64,000 nucleotides of DNA from JAIQFR01 sp041494445 (GTDB lineage: Bacteria; Acidobacteriota; Polarisedimenticolia; Polarisedimenticolales; JAIQFR01), in assembly GCA_041494445.1 (NCBI GenBank), contig JBGQAU010000002.1, positions 35,534 to 99,533 on the forward strand, read 5' to 3'. The notes under the pieces were generated by a model. The model saw only the letters and a list, made by a program, of their open reading frames with translations. It made no database searches and had not been told where the DNA came from. Below are positions 1 to 10,913 of this stretch, piece after piece (the first letter of the stretch is position 1; each line of letters starts with the position of its first letter). A program made the translations under genes and the position numbers.

Positions 1-697
1 CGACCTTCCCCGCGATCTCCTCATGGCACTTGAAGCAGACTCGGGCGCCTTCCTCGGACAGCAGCTTCGGGTGCGCGGCACCGTGCGGGTCGTGACACGA
101 GGTGCAGCCGCTCGCCATCGCCGGATGCACGTCGGGCTTTTTCAACAGGTCCTGGATGCCGAGATGGCAGCCGGTGCACACCGCGTCTCCCTCCCTCAGC
201 AGGAGCGCCTTCGTGTCAGATTCATGAGGGGTGTGGCAGGCCGTGCAGTCCCCGGCGGAGACGGGGCCGTGGAGGAACTTGAAGGCGACCCGGTCCGAAT
301 GACAGGACTCGCACAGGTCCTTGAGCGGCTGCGACAGGAGCTTCGGCTGGTCCCCGGCGTGAGGGTCGTGGCAGGTCGTGCACGATCCTTCCTTCACGGG
401 CTCGTGGACGTGGCTCTTCTTCCCGAACGCGTCATGACAGTCGTCGCAGAGCCCGGGCGGCGTCTTGGTGAGCTTGAACGTCTTCGTGCCTTTCTGAGGA
501 TGCGGCGTCGCCACGGACTCGTGACAACTGTCGCAGGACTCCGTGACGGGGTGGACGACCTTGTGCTTGAGCAGCGTCTCGTGGCACGAAGCGGAGACGC
601 ACCCTTCCTGGGCCGCGGCGTCGGAGCAGGCGACCCCCAGGCCGACCGTCACGAGCGGGGTGAGCAGGAGAGTCAAGAGAAGCCGTTTCTTTCCCAT
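1..697 (-). CDS. Multihaem c-type cytochrome, doubled-CXXCH type (3' part outside window)
   Basis: Periplasmic electron carrier of the doubled-CXXCH family; 232 codons are inside the window and the C-terminus lies beyond the left edge. The ATG at 697 opens a hydrophobic leader (residues about 4-24) ending near an AAAQ signal-peptidase site. After it come one CX4CH motif (CVSASCH) and eight CXXCH motifs (CDSCH, CDDCH, CTTCH, CESCH, CTACH, CTGCH, CTSCH, CFKCH), several followed by DPH or TPH as in paired-CXXCH repeats. At least nine haems are therefore predicted. It is divergent from rtcB and probably belongs to a cytochrome cluster left of the window. A Cys at residue 24 could be a lipidation site, but the lipobox is poor. 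The electron partner cannot be told from sequence. Confidence 0.85.
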   Translation of the reverse strand, partial: MGKKRLLLTLLLTPLVTVGLGVACSDAAAQEGCVSASCHETLLKHKVVHPVTESCDSCHESVATPHPQKGTKTFKLTKTPPGLCDDCHDAFGKKSHVHEPVKEGSCTTCHDPHAGDQPKLLSQPLKDLCESCHSDRVAFKFLHGPVSAGDCTACHTPHESDTKALLLREGDAVCTGCHLGIQDLLKKPDVHPAMASGCTSCHDPHGAAHPKLLSEEGARVCFKCHEEIAGKV

Positions 698-826
698 GAA
701 CGTGTGATCCTACCAGAGGGCGGAGCCGTTTCGCAGGCGTCATCGCAACGCCGCGAAAATAGCAAGAAGCGTGCCCGCACGGTCCGCGAGCGTGGTAGGC
801 TGACCCGGCCGGGAGGACCATCCGCC

Positions 827-2275
827 ATGGCTCCGATTCCCGCCGCCGAGCGGCTCGACGACTATCGCTGGCGCATTCCGCGGCAGGGGGCGATGCGGAC
901 CGACGGGATCGTCTTCGCCAGCGACCGCCTCATGCGGGACCTCCTGGGAGACCCGGCGCTCGAACAGGTGGCCAACGTCGCGTGCCTGCCCGGCATCGTC
1001 GGCGCTTCCCTGGCCATGCCCGACGCCCATTGGGGATACGGGTTCGCCATCGGAGGAGTCGCCGCGTTCGACGCGGAGGACGGGATTGTCTCGCCCGGGG
1101 GAGTCGGGTACGACATCAACTGCGGGGTGAGGCTGCTCCGATCGAGCCTCGACCGCGACGAGGTCCGGCCCCTCATGACGCGGCTCGTCGACGCGCTCTT
1201 CGCGGCGGTCCCCACGGGGGTGGGATCGCACCGCAGGGAGGAGGTGCTCACCGAGAGGGAGGAGCGGGACCTCCTCGTGCGCGGCGCGGCGTGGGCGGTG
1301 GAGCGGGGATACGGCTGGTCGTCGGACCTCGAGGCGATCGAGGCCGGAGGCGTGCTGCCCGGGGCCGACCCGGACGCCGTCTCCGCGCGGGCGATCGAGC
1401 GGGGACGCGCGCAGGTGGGGACCGTCGGGAGCGGCAACCACTTCATCGAGGTCGGCTTCGTGGACGAGGTGTACGACGAGGCGGCCGCGTCGGCGTTCGG
1501 GCTCAGGCTCCACGGCGTGACGGTCCTGATCCACTCGGGCTCCCGCGGCCTCGGCTACCAGGTCTGCGACGACGCGGTGAAGGGCATGGTGAAGGCGGCC
1601 GCGAAGTACGGGATCGACCTCCCGGACCGCCAGCTCTGCTGCGCGCCTCTAGGGTCCAAGGAGGCCAGGGCCTATCTCGCGGCGATGGCGTGCGCGGCGA
1701 ACTACGCCTTCGCCAACCGCCAGCGCATGGCGCACGGCGTGCGCGAGGCGTTCGAGAAGACCTTCGGGGTCGGTCCCAGGGAGCACGGTCTGCACACCGT
1801 CTACGATGTCTGCCACAACGTGGCCAAGTTCGAAACGCACGAGGTGCAGGGGACTCCCCGACGGGTCTGCGTTCACCGGAAAGGGGCCACGCGCGCGTTC
1901 CCCGCCGGCCATCCGGACGTTCCGGAGCGATACCGAGGCGTCGGCCAGCCGGTCCTGATCCCCGGGGACATGGGGCGCTACTCCTACGTGCTGGCGGGAG
2001 CCCCGGGCGCGATGCGCGAGACGTTCGGGAGCACTTGCCACGGAGCGGGCCGGGTCATGAGCCGGACGGCGGCGAAGCGCGCGGCGCGCGGCCGCTCGCT
2101 GCTGAAGGAGTTGGAGGCCCGGGGAGTCTCGATCCGATCCGCCGGGATGGCGACCGTGGCGGAGGAGATGCCCGAGGCCTACAAGGACGTGTCCGACGTC
2201 GTGGACGTCGTCCACGGGGCGGGGCTCTCCACGAAGGTGGCGCGGCTCGTTCCGATGGGCGTCATCAAGGGGTGA
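827..2275 (+). CDS. rtcB: RNA-splicing ligase RtcB
   Basis: GTP- and Mn-dependent RNA ligase joining 2',3'-cyclic-phosphate (or 3'-phosphate) ends to 5'-OH ends; cytosolic. The 482-residue protein has the full family signature: GGVGYDINCG at 91-100 with metal ligands Asp96 and Cys99, GNHF with His205, HSGSRGLG with His236, HNVAKFE with His330, and CHGAGR with His405, the residue guanylylated in characterised RtcB. The ATG at 827 is chosen because homology begins there; the frame stays open far upstream but encodes only an Arg-rich shadow of the divergent cytochrome gene. No RtcA cyclase, archease or RtcR-type regulator is adjacent, so its RNA substrate (tRNA repair or another stress-cleaved RNA) is unknown. 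Confidence 0.95.
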   Translation: MAPIPAAERLDDYRWRIPRQGAMRTDGIVFASDRLMRDLLGDPALEQVANVACLPGIVGASLAMPDAHWGYGFAIGGVAAFDAEDGIVSPGGVGYDINCGVRLLRSSLDRDEVRPLMTRLVDALFAAVPTGVGSHRREEVLTEREERDLLVRGAAWAVERGYGWSSDLEAIEAGGVLPGADPDAVSARAIERGRAQVGTVGSGNHFIEVGFVDEVYDEAAASAFGLRLHGVTVLIHSGSRGLGYQVCDDAVKGMVKAAAKYGIDLPDRQLCCAPLGSKEARAYLAAMACAANYAFANRQRMAHGVREAFEKTFGVGPREHGLHTVYDVCHNVAKFETHEVQGTPRRVCVHRKGATRAFPAGHPDVPERYRGVGQPVLIPGDMGRYSYVLAGAPGAMRETFGSTCHGAGRVMSRTAAKRAARGRSLLKELEARGVSIRSAGMATVAEEMPEAYKDVSDVVDVVHGAGLSTKVARLVPMGVIKG

Positions 2276-2280
2276 GCGGG

Positions 2281-2315
2281 AAAAGAAAACGGGGCGGCCC
2301 CTCAAGGACCGCCCC
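2281..2315 (-). terminator. Rho-independent terminator of the tetrahaem cytochrome gene
   Basis: Inverted repeat 2291-2300 / 2306-2315 (GC-rich, one mismatch, 5-nt loop). Read on the minus strand it is followed by GTTTTCTTTT, a usable U-tract. It lies 39 nt past the stop of the minus-strand cytochrome gene. On the plus strand no T-run follows, so it should act mainly leftward. Confidence 0.65.
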
Positions 2316-2353
2316 GGGCGTACCGCAAAGCGGACGTTTCTGTCCTCGGGACG

Positions 2354-2716
2354 CTACGCCGCCTTGACGTGACAGCTCTTGCAGCTCTTGGGGTCCGGCG
2401 CCTTCTTGCCCGCCGTGACGGACTTCTCGTGGCAACCCTTGCAGAGCTTGTGAGCGGCGTCCATCATCTTCGGCGTCTTGTCCTTGGCTTCCTTGCCGTG
2501 GCAAGTGGTGCACGCCTTGGGGGTCTCGCCCTCCTTCAGCCCGTGATGGCAGTCGGCACACTTCACGCCCCGGTCCGCGTGGGCCTTGTGCGGGAAGGTC
2601 ACCGTCCCCATCTTCGTGTCGAACTTGATCGTCGCCTTGTCGGCCGGGATGTCCGCGGCCATCACGCACATGCTGACCAGGAACAACCCGGCTACCAGAA
2701 GCGCCACTCTCCTCAC
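2354..2716 (-). CDS. Small tetrahaem cytochrome c (class III, c3/c7-like)
   Basis: Periplasmic electron shuttle of 120 residues. A signal peptide (residues 1-21, ending VMAA) precedes FPHKAH and four CXXCH sites: CADCH, CTTCH, CKGCH and CKSCH. The extra histidines (PHKAH, CHH, AHK) are candidate distal axial ligands, as in the cytochrome c3 fold, giving four bis-His haems. The start is set to the GTG at 2716 because AAGGAGG sits 7 nt upstream; an ATG seven codons earlier has no ribosome site. The mature protein is Lys-rich and basic, typical of a soluble carrier docking to larger multihaem proteins such as those at 1-697 and 6890-10913. It has its own terminator, so it is probably monocistronic. 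Confidence 0.85.
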   Translation of the reverse strand: MRRVALLVAGLFLVSMCVMAADIPADKATIKFDTKMGTVTFPHKAHADRGVKCADCHHGLKEGETPKACTTCHGKEAKDKTPKMMDAAHKLCKGCHEKSVTAGKKAPDPKSCKSCHVKAA

Positions 2717-3184
2717 GATCGAGCCTCCTTTTCGCACCCGCGGGTGCCCTGCGCGGCACTCGCCGTTTATGGGTCGAACCGCCTTCGCGCCTCACGCGCG
2801 CCACATGTCCCGGCGTTCTCGGGAACGGCGTCACGAATAGCGGCAACACAGCACCAACCCGCTCCTTATACCACAACCCGACATCGATCCCGACGCCCCG
2901 ATTTCGGCCCATGCCGCATCGGGCGAGAGCGTCTCCCTCTCCGGATGCGAACGTCGTGCCGATGCGGTGCCGGCGCCTCCCGCCCCGCTTCCGCCGTGCA
3001 TTCCGTCCCATTTTGGCCCATTTCTGCGGGATATCGCCCAGGTGTCGCGTCACGGTCCGCACGAGGGCCCGGATCCCAGCGGCCCGACGCCTGGAGCGTT
3101 GCCGTAACATGTTGAACGATGGGTGGTTACATCGCCGATCTCGGATGGCCGAGCTCTTGCAAAAAGCGCGCAAGAGGGCGATTC
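2717..3184 (+). other. 468-bp divergent intergenic region
   Basis: It separates the minus-strand cytochrome from the plus-strand receiver gene. I see no convincing coding region. A TATAAG box on the minus strand (2870-2865) lacks a good -35. There is a short inverted repeat CGTTC-TCGG-GAACG (2814-2827) and a pair of CCCATTT direct repeats exactly 10 bp apart (3008-3014 and 3018-3024). These could be regulator sites for either gene, but nothing proves it. Confidence 0.4.
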
Positions 3185-3583
3185 ATGAGCGAGCGAAGCC
3201 ATCCGCACCCGAGAATCCTCGCGGTCGACGACGAATCGCTCATCCGCATGAGCCTCAGAATCGCGCTGGCTCGGGAAGGCTACCTGGTGGACACCGCGTC
3301 CTGCGGCGTCGAGGCGATGGCGCTGCTCGACCGACACCGATACGACCTGGTGCTGCTCGACCTCCGTCTCCCCGACGTGAGCGGGATCGAGGTCCTGCGC
3401 TACGCGCGCCGCCACGACCCGGAAGTCAAGGTGTTGCTGGTGACCGCGTCCACCAACGCGCCCACCGCTCTGGAGGCGGCGCAGGAGGGGGCGGCCGGAG
3501 TGGTCTCGAAGCCGTTCACGCTCCAGGCTATCGCGGCGGAGACGCGGCGCGTCATCGCGGGACCATCCCGGACCGGCGGCTGA
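3185..3583 (+). CDS. Stand-alone response-regulator receiver (CheY-like)
   Basis: Single receiver domain of 132 residues with no output domain. Acid pocket Asp15-Asp16, phospho-acceptor Asp59 (LVLLDLRLPD), switch Thr87 and Lys109 (SKPF) are all present, so it should be phosphorylatable. Start: the ATG at 3185 has an AGAGGGCG-type ribosome site; an earlier in-frame ATG would add 22 residues before the fold. Its stop lies 47 bp before the preferred GTG of the next gene (CBS pair), hinting at co-transcription. No histidine kinase is nearby, so input and output partners must be encoded elsewhere. Confidence 0.9.
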   Translation: MSERSHPHPRILAVDDESLIRMSLRIALAREGYLVDTASCGVEAMALLDRHRYDLVLLDLRLPDVSGIEVLRYARRHDPEVKVLLVTASTNAPTALEAAQEGAAGVVSKPFTLQAIAAETRRVIAGPSRTGG

Positions 3584-3630
3584 TGGTGGTACGATGGGGC
3601 CCGCCGCGGAAGCGGCCGGGAGGCCCCATC

Positions 3631-4197
3631 GTGAGCTACAGCGCCCGGGACATCATGATCAGGGAAGTGATCTGCGTCCAGCAGGACATGGACCTCCGCG
3701 ACCTCGCCCGACTCTTCCTCGAGAAGGGGATCACCGGCGCTCCGGTTTTGGACCAAGAGGGCAACCTCGCCGGCGTGATCTCGCAGACCGACCTTCTCTA
3801 CTACCAGCTCGCCCGGGGCGACGAGCTGATCCTCGAGTCGGACTTTTATCAGAGCGTCAAGGTGGAGGGGCGGCACCTGCCGGCGGGGTTCCAGGTGGAG
3901 GACGTCAACGTCCAGCGCGTCGCGGACGTCATGACCCCGGTGGTGCACTCCGTGCTGGAGACCAGCGACGTGGACGCCGTGGCGCGCATGATGACCCGCA
4001 AGCACATCCACCGGGTCATCGTCCGTAGGGGCCGCAAGGTGGCCGGAATCATCACCGCCCTGGACGTGCTGAGGATGTACGGCCGCGCGGTCGCCGCCGG
4101 GCGCGCGGTTGCGCGAGGCAAGGCGCGGGCGACGCCGCCCGCGGCGGCCGCGCGCGCGGGGCGGGGAAAGAAGCGGGCCACGAAGAGCAGGCGCTGA
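3631..4197 (+). CDS. CBS-pair protein with basic C-terminal tail
   Basis: 188 residues holding two CBS motifs (about 8-60 and 95-148), which usually form a Bateman module binding adenine nucleotides. Conserved pieces are GAPVLDQEGNLAGVIS in the first and the HRVIVRRGRKVAGIIT-like segment in the second. The last 35 residues are almost only Ala, Arg, Gly and Lys, a disordered histone-like tail that could bind nucleic acid. The GTG at 3631 is preferred because GGGAGG lies 8 nt upstream; an ATG at 3583 overlapping the receiver's stop would add 16 residues but has a poor ribosome site. Stand-alone CBS proteins are energy sensors or regulators in other systems; the target here is unknown. Confidence 0.8.
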   Translation: MSYSARDIMIREVICVQQDMDLRDLARLFLEKGITGAPVLDQEGNLAGVISQTDLLYYQLARGDELILESDFYQSVKVEGRHLPAGFQVEDVNVQRVADVMTPVVHSVLETSDVDAVARMMTRKHIHRVIVRRGRKVAGIITALDVLRMYGRAVAAGRAVARGKARATPPAAAARAGRGKKRATKSRR

Positions 4198-4306
4198 GCG
4201 GTTCCGGCACGGGGACCTCGGATCCGAGACACGGAAGAGCCTGACGACCGGACGCGGAGCCGCCGCGTCCCGCCGGAAGGCCGGGCAAGAGAAAAGGACG
4301 GCAGCC

Positions 4307-6610
<2,304 letters not shown>

Positions 6611-6635
6611 TCCGCTCCCTCCGAGGACTTCCGGC

Positions 6636-6659
6636 GGCGGGCCGCGATGGCGGCCCGCC
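6636..6659 (+). terminator. Hairpin after maeB, possible terminator
   Basis: Perfect 10-bp GC-rich stem (6636-6645 / 6650-6659) with a GATG loop, 26 nt after the maeB stop. Only a short TTT follows about 10 nt later, so intrinsic termination would be weak. The rest of the 279-bp gap to the next gene holds a small GC hairpin with TCCCGG arms (6785-6800) and a TTCG-loop hairpin (6838-6855) just before the cytochrome start. Confidence 0.45.
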
Positions 6660-6889
6660 ACCGTGCCGTTTCACGACCCCCGAGAGATCCGGGTTGCGCC
6701 ATTTCCCGCAGCGATGCGGTGAATCGAGGGAGGCGCCTCGCGCGACGGACGGCCGGCGCGCGGGAATCGGACGCCAGGAGGGCGTCCCGGGTTCCCGGGA
6801 ATCCGAGTACGGTGGCGCGTAGATTGCAAAATCGACGCCTCCCTTCGAGGGGAGGAGGCGGGGGCTTCCGCCCGAGACGAGACACGAGA

Positions 6890-9649
6890 ATGAGACGGTT
6901 TGTCGCCCTGGCCTTTCTGGCGGTCCTCGCCGTGGCGGCATCTGCCGCGCAGGCGGACGAGCCGTGCCTCGAGTGCCACAGCGCGGGCGCGCTCGGGAAG
7001 CCGCGCCTCGACGTCAAGCTCGACGTTCTCAAGGCGTCCGTCCACGGCACGGCGGGGATCGGCTGCGCCGACTGTCACCAGTCGCTGGCGGGGGTCACCG
7101 ACTTCCCGCACGGGAAGGTGGCTCCCGTGGATTGCGGGGGTTGCCACGGCGAGATCGCCAAGATCTACGACGGGAGCCTCCACGGGCAGGAGGTGAAGAG
7201 GGGAGCGAAGCTCGCGCCGCGCTGCCCGACCTGCCACGGGGGCCACGATGTCCTCCCGGTGAAGGATCCCCGGGCCAAGGTCGCCCGCGCGAGGATCCCG
7301 TTCCTCTGCGGCTCCTGTCACAAGGAAGGCACCCCGGTCACCCGGACCTACGACATCCCGCAGGACAAGATCCTCGAGCAGTACTCGGAGAGCATCCACG
7401 GTGAGGGGCTCCTGAAGCGCGGGCTCACCGTGGTCGCCGTGTGCATCGACTGCCACACGTCCCACAACCTGCTCCCGCACACGGACCCCCGCTCGAGCAT
7501 CAATCGCAAGAACATCGCCAGGACCTGCGAGCAGTGCCACGGGCTCATCGAGCAGGTCCACCAGAAGGTCATCCGCGGCGAGCTCTGGCAGAAGGCGCCC
7601 AACGAGGTCCCCGCCTGCGTGGACTGCCACCAGCCGCACCGGATCCGCAGGATCTTCTACGACCAGGGGATATCGGACGCGCAGTGCCTGCGGTGCCACG
7701 CCGATCCGAAGATCGCCACGACACGGAGCGGGAAGCCCGTCTCGCTGTACGTGAACCCGGACGAGGTCCACGAGTCGATCCACCGGAACACGCGGTGCGC
7801 CCAGTGTCACACGGGCACCGATCCGACGGCCAAGGACCGGCCCTGCTCGGCGATCCGCACGAAGGTGGACTGCTCGATCTGTCACGCCGAGATCTCGAAG
7901 ACCTACGCCACGAGCACCCACGGGAGGCTCGTGGAGAGGGGCGACCCGAACGCGCCCCTCTGCCGCGACTGCCACGGGATCCACGGCGTCCGGTCCCGCA
8001 AGGACCTCCGGTCGAACACGTTCCCGACGAACGTCCCGGCGCTGTGCGGCCAGTGCCACCGGGAGGGGAACAAAGCGGCGGTCCGGTACAAGGGGGATCA
8101 GCACCGCGTCGTCGAGAACTACACCGAGTCGATCCACGGGAGGGGGCTGCTCGGCAGCGGCCTCGTCACCACGGCGAAGTGCACGGACTGCCACACGGCG
8201 CACCACGTCCTGCCTCACGAGGATCCGACCTCCAGCGTGAACTCCGCGAACCTGCCGGGCACCTGCGGGAAGTGCCACACCGGGATCTACGAGACGTTCG
8301 AGAAGAGCATCCACTCTCCGGCGGTCTCGAAGAGCGACAAGCCGCTTCCCACCTGCTACGACTGCCACAGCTCCCACCAGATCGCCCGGCACGACACGGA
8401 GGGGTTCAAGCTCGCGATCCTCGCCCAGTGCGGAACGTGCCACCGAGAGGTGACCGAGAGCTACTTCGAGACGTACCACGGAAAGGCGTCGAAGCTCGGC
8501 GGGACCACCACGGCGAAGTGCTACGACTGCCACGGATCGCACGACGTCCTCCCGCCGACGGAGACGGCGTCGCACCTCTCGCGCCAGAACATCGTCGCGA
8601 CCTGCGGCAAGTGCCATCCGGGCTCGCACCGGCGCTTCGCGGGATACCTCACGCACGCCACGCATCACGACCGGCGCAAGTACCCCTGGCTCTACTGGTC
8701 CTTCTGGTTCATGACGATCCTCCTGGTGAGCACGCTCACGGTCTTCGGGGTGCACACGCTGCTGTGGCTCCCGCGCTCCTGGCAGCTGATGAAGCACCGG
8801 AAGACCCTCGAGGCCGCCCCCCACGGGAAGGAGTACCGCCGCTTTCCCAAGCTCTACCGCCAGCTCCACATCATGGTCATCGTGAGCTTCCTCGGCCTGG
8901 CCGTCACCGGGATGTGCCTGAAGTTCTCCTACCTCCCGTGGGCGCGCTGGATCGCGGGTCGCCTGGGCGGGTTCGAGTCGGCGGGATTCATTCACCGCGT
9001 CTGCGCGATCATCACCTTCGGGTATTTCGGAATCCACGCCTGGGACCTGTTCCGGAAGAAGCGCGCTTCGGGCCGGGGCTGGTTCCGGTTCATCTTCTCG
9101 GGGGACTCGATGGTCCCCAACGCGGGAGACCTCAAGGATCTCGCGGCGACGTTCAGGTGGTTCGTGGGCCGCGGCCCGCGCCCCGCCTACGGGCGGTGGA
9201 CGTACTGGGAGAAGTTCGACTACTTCGCGGTGTTCTGGGGCGTGGCGATCATCGGAGCGACCGGGCTCATGCTCTGGTTCCCCGAGCTGTTCACCTACAT
9301 CCTGCCGGGCTGGTTCATCAACGTGGCCACCATCGTCCACTCGGACGAGGCGCTCCTGGCCACGGGCTTCATCTTCACGATCCACTTCTTCAACACGCAC
9401 TTCCGGCCCGACCGCTTTCCGATGGACGCGGTGATCTTCACCGGCCGCACGACGGTGGAGGAGCTCAAGGAGGACCGCCCGCGCGAGTACGAGGCGCTTC
9501 TGCGGTCCGGCGAGCTCGAGAAGCATCTCGTGGATCCGCTCCCATCGTACGTCGTGAGGGGCTTCAGGATCTTCGGGGCGGCGGCGCTTCTGATCGGTAT
9601 CGGGCTGATCCTCCTCATCGTGTGGGCGGAGGTTTTCGGGTATCGCTGA
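6890..9649 (+). CDS. 19-haem cytochrome c fused to a membrane di-haem cytochrome b domain
   Basis: 919 residues: signal peptide (1-22), a periplasmic part (about 23-585) with 19 CXXCH haem sites, then a membrane part (about 595-919) with several transmembrane helices and conserved histidines resembling the cytochrome b subunits of formate dehydrogenase and Ni-Fe hydrogenase. The periplasmic part contains an internal duplication: a block beginning YSESIHGEGLL and ending CEQCH recurs later as YTESIHGRGLL to CGKCH. The layout is that of CbcL of Geobacter (multihaem c plus b domain), which oxidises menaquinol and passes electrons outward; here there are about twice as many c haems. The start is the ATG at 6890. 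It is the first gene of the 6890-12898 operon. The quinol-linked role is inferred from family architecture. Confidence 0.85.
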   Translation: MRRFVALAFLAVLAVAASAAQADEPCLECHSAGALGKPRLDVKLDVLKASVHGTAGIGCADCHQSLAGVTDFPHGKVAPVDCGGCHGEIAKIYDGSLHGQEVKRGAKLAPRCPTCHGGHDVLPVKDPRAKVARARIPFLCGSCHKEGTPVTRTYDIPQDKILEQYSESIHGEGLLKRGLTVVAVCIDCHTSHNLLPHTDPRSSINRKNIARTCEQCHGLIEQVHQKVIRGELWQKAPNEVPACVDCHQPHRIRRIFYDQGISDAQCLRCHADPKIATTRSGKPVSLYVNPDEVHESIHRNTRCAQCHTGTDPTAKDRPCSAIRTKVDCSICHAEISKTYATSTHGRLVERGDPNAPLCRDCHGIHGVRSRKDLRSNTFPTNVPALCGQCHREGNKAAVRYKGDQHRVVENYTESIHGRGLLGSGLVTTAKCTDCHTAHHVLPHEDPTSSVNSANLPGTCGKCHTGIYETFEKSIHSPAVSKSDKPLPTCYDCHSSHQIARHDTEGFKLAILAQCGTCHREVTESYFETYHGKASKLGGTTTAKCYDCHGSHDVLPPTETASHLSRQNIVATCGKCHPGSHRRFAGYLTHATHHDRRKYPWLYWSFWFMTILLVSTLTVFGVHTLLWLPRSWQLMKHRKTLEAAPHGKEYRRFPKLYRQLHIMVIVSFLGLAVTGMCLKFSYLPWARWIAGRLGGFESAGFIHRVCAIITFGYFGIHAWDLFRKKRASGRGWFRFIFSGDSMVPNAGDLKDLAATFRWFVGRGPRPAYGRWTYWEKFDYFAVFWGVAIIGATGLMLWFPELFTYILPGWFINVATIVHSDEALLATGFIFTIHFFNTHFRPDRFPMDAVIFTGRTTVEELKEDRPREYEALLRSGELEKHLVDPLPSYVVRGFRIFGAAALLIGIGLILLIVWAEVFGYR

Positions 9650-9674
9650 CCCGACGAGGCGGAGAGGGACGATC

Positions 9675-10913
9675 ATGGTGTTTCGGCAGGGGATGAGTTG
9701 CGGCTTCCTGCTGGCCGCCTCGGTGGCGGCCCTGGGAGGGGCCGCATGGGCCGCCAAGGGAGGCGGCGACGCCGCCTGTCTCGAGTGCCATTCGGGCGGC
9801 AACCTAGGGAAGCCCGAGCTGGATGTGGACGCGAAGGTGCTCCATGCGTCGCTCCACGGCGCGGCGGGGCTCTCGTGCACCGACTGCCACGCGGACCTCG
9901 TGGCGGCGAGGGAGTTCCCCCACGGCAAGACGGGGCCACCCGCGTGCGGCACTTGTCACGACGCCGAGCGGCAGGCGGTGGAGCGGTCGGCGCACCGGCA
10001 GAACGACGCGGCGTCCCCTCGGTGCTGGTCCTGCCACGGCGGCCACGACGTGCTCAAGGCCGGGGACAAGGCCTCGAAGGTCGCGCCGCTGAACCAACCG
10101 ACCACCTGCCTGCGGTGCCACGCCGATACTAAGCTCGCGGCGGATCACGGCCTGCCGGTCCGGGAGAGTCCGGAAGCGTTCCAGAGGAGCACCCACTACC
10201 AGCAGCTGCTCTCGGGGAACGGCGCGGCGCCGACCTGCACCACGTGCCACGGGGCCCACGACAACGTGTCGCATCGGGACGCGAACTCGCCGATCGCCCG
10301 CCGGAACGTCGCATCGACGTGCGGCATGTGCCATTCGGGGATCGCCGATCAGTTCCTGGCGAGCGTTCACGGCGTGAACCTGACGAAGGCGAACGCCGAC
10401 GTGCCGACCTGCACGGGGTGTCACAGCGAGCACTCGATCCGGGGACCGAAGGATCCCTCCTCGCCGGTCTACCCGACCCACGTCGCCACGACCTGCTCCC
10501 ACTGCCACGAGAACGAGAGGCTCGCGAGCCAGTACGGCATCGCCGCGGCGAGGCTCCAGACCTTCACCGGGTCCTACCACGGGGCGGCCAGCCGCTTCGG
10601 CGACGCCACCGTCGCCAACTGCGCCTCCTGCCACGGGGCCCACGACATCCGGCCGTCCGGCGACCCGAAGTCGAGCATCAACCCCTCGAACCTCACGCGG
10701 ACCTGCGGGAAGTGCCACCCGCAGGCGGGCCTGAACTTCGCCTCGGGGAAGATTCACGTTCGCGATCTCCCGGAGGACAACTACTGGGCTTGGATGGTCA
10801 AGCGGGTGTACCTGTCGATGATCTGGTCGGTCATCGGGGGGTTCGTGGCGCTGATCCTCCTGGACCTCTGGTGGAGGGCGAGGACGCGCTGGTCGGCGAG
10901 GGGCAGGGCATGA
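9675..10913 (+). CDS. 11-haem cytochrome c with C-terminal membrane anchor
   Basis: 412 residues. An N-terminal leader (cleavage after AWA, about residue 27) is followed by 11 CXXCH sites, beginning with CLECHSGGNLGKPELD, which closely matches the start of the mature 19-haem protein next door, so the two periplasmic parts share ancestry. A single transmembrane helix (about 378-398) near the C-terminus leaves a short basic cytoplasmic tail. The protein is equivalent to the c-type half of the preceding fusion, with its b-type half encoded separately downstream. The ATG at 9675 lies 25 bp after the previous stop, and its own stop overlaps the next start by 4 bp (ATGA), which implies a stoichiometric complex. 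Confidence 0.87.
   Translation: MVFRQGMSCGFLLAASVAALGGAAWAAKGGGDAACLECHSGGNLGKPELDVDAKVLHASLHGAAGLSCTDCHADLVAAREFPHGKTGPPACGTCHDAERQAVERSAHRQNDAASPRCWSCHGGHDVLKAGDKASKVAPLNQPTTCLRCHADTKLAADHGLPVRESPEAFQRSTHYQQLLSGNGAAPTCTTCHGAHDNVSHRDANSPIARRNVASTCGMCHSGIADQFLASVHGVNLTKANADVPTCTGCHSEHSIRGPKDPSSPVYPTHVATTCSHCHENERLASQYGIAAARLQTFTGSYHGAASRFGDATVANCASCHGAHDIRPSGDPKSSINPSNLTRTCGKCHPQAGLNFASGKIHVRDLPEDNYWAWMVKRVYLSMIWSVIGGFVALILLDLWWRARTRWSARGRA

Noticed and set aside
23..826. Plus-strand open frame continuous with rtcB, adding 268 residues
   Set aside because: It is the antisense shadow of the haem-rich cytochrome gene on the minus strand; RtcB homology begins at the ATG at 827.
2865..2893. Promoter with TATAAG for the minus-strand tetrahaem cytochrome
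   Set aside because: The -35 position (TCGGGA) matches only three of six bases; kept as a note in the intergenic entry only.
7861..7875. Possible extra haem site CSAIR near the middle of the 19-haem protein
   Set aside because: No second Cys and His follow; it is not a CXXCH motif.
6671..9952. 1093-codon minus-strand open frame opposite the 19-haem cytochrome
   Set aside because: High-GC antisense artefact: low-complexity Arg/Val/Asp composition, no domain, and the opposite strand has 19 CXXCH sites.
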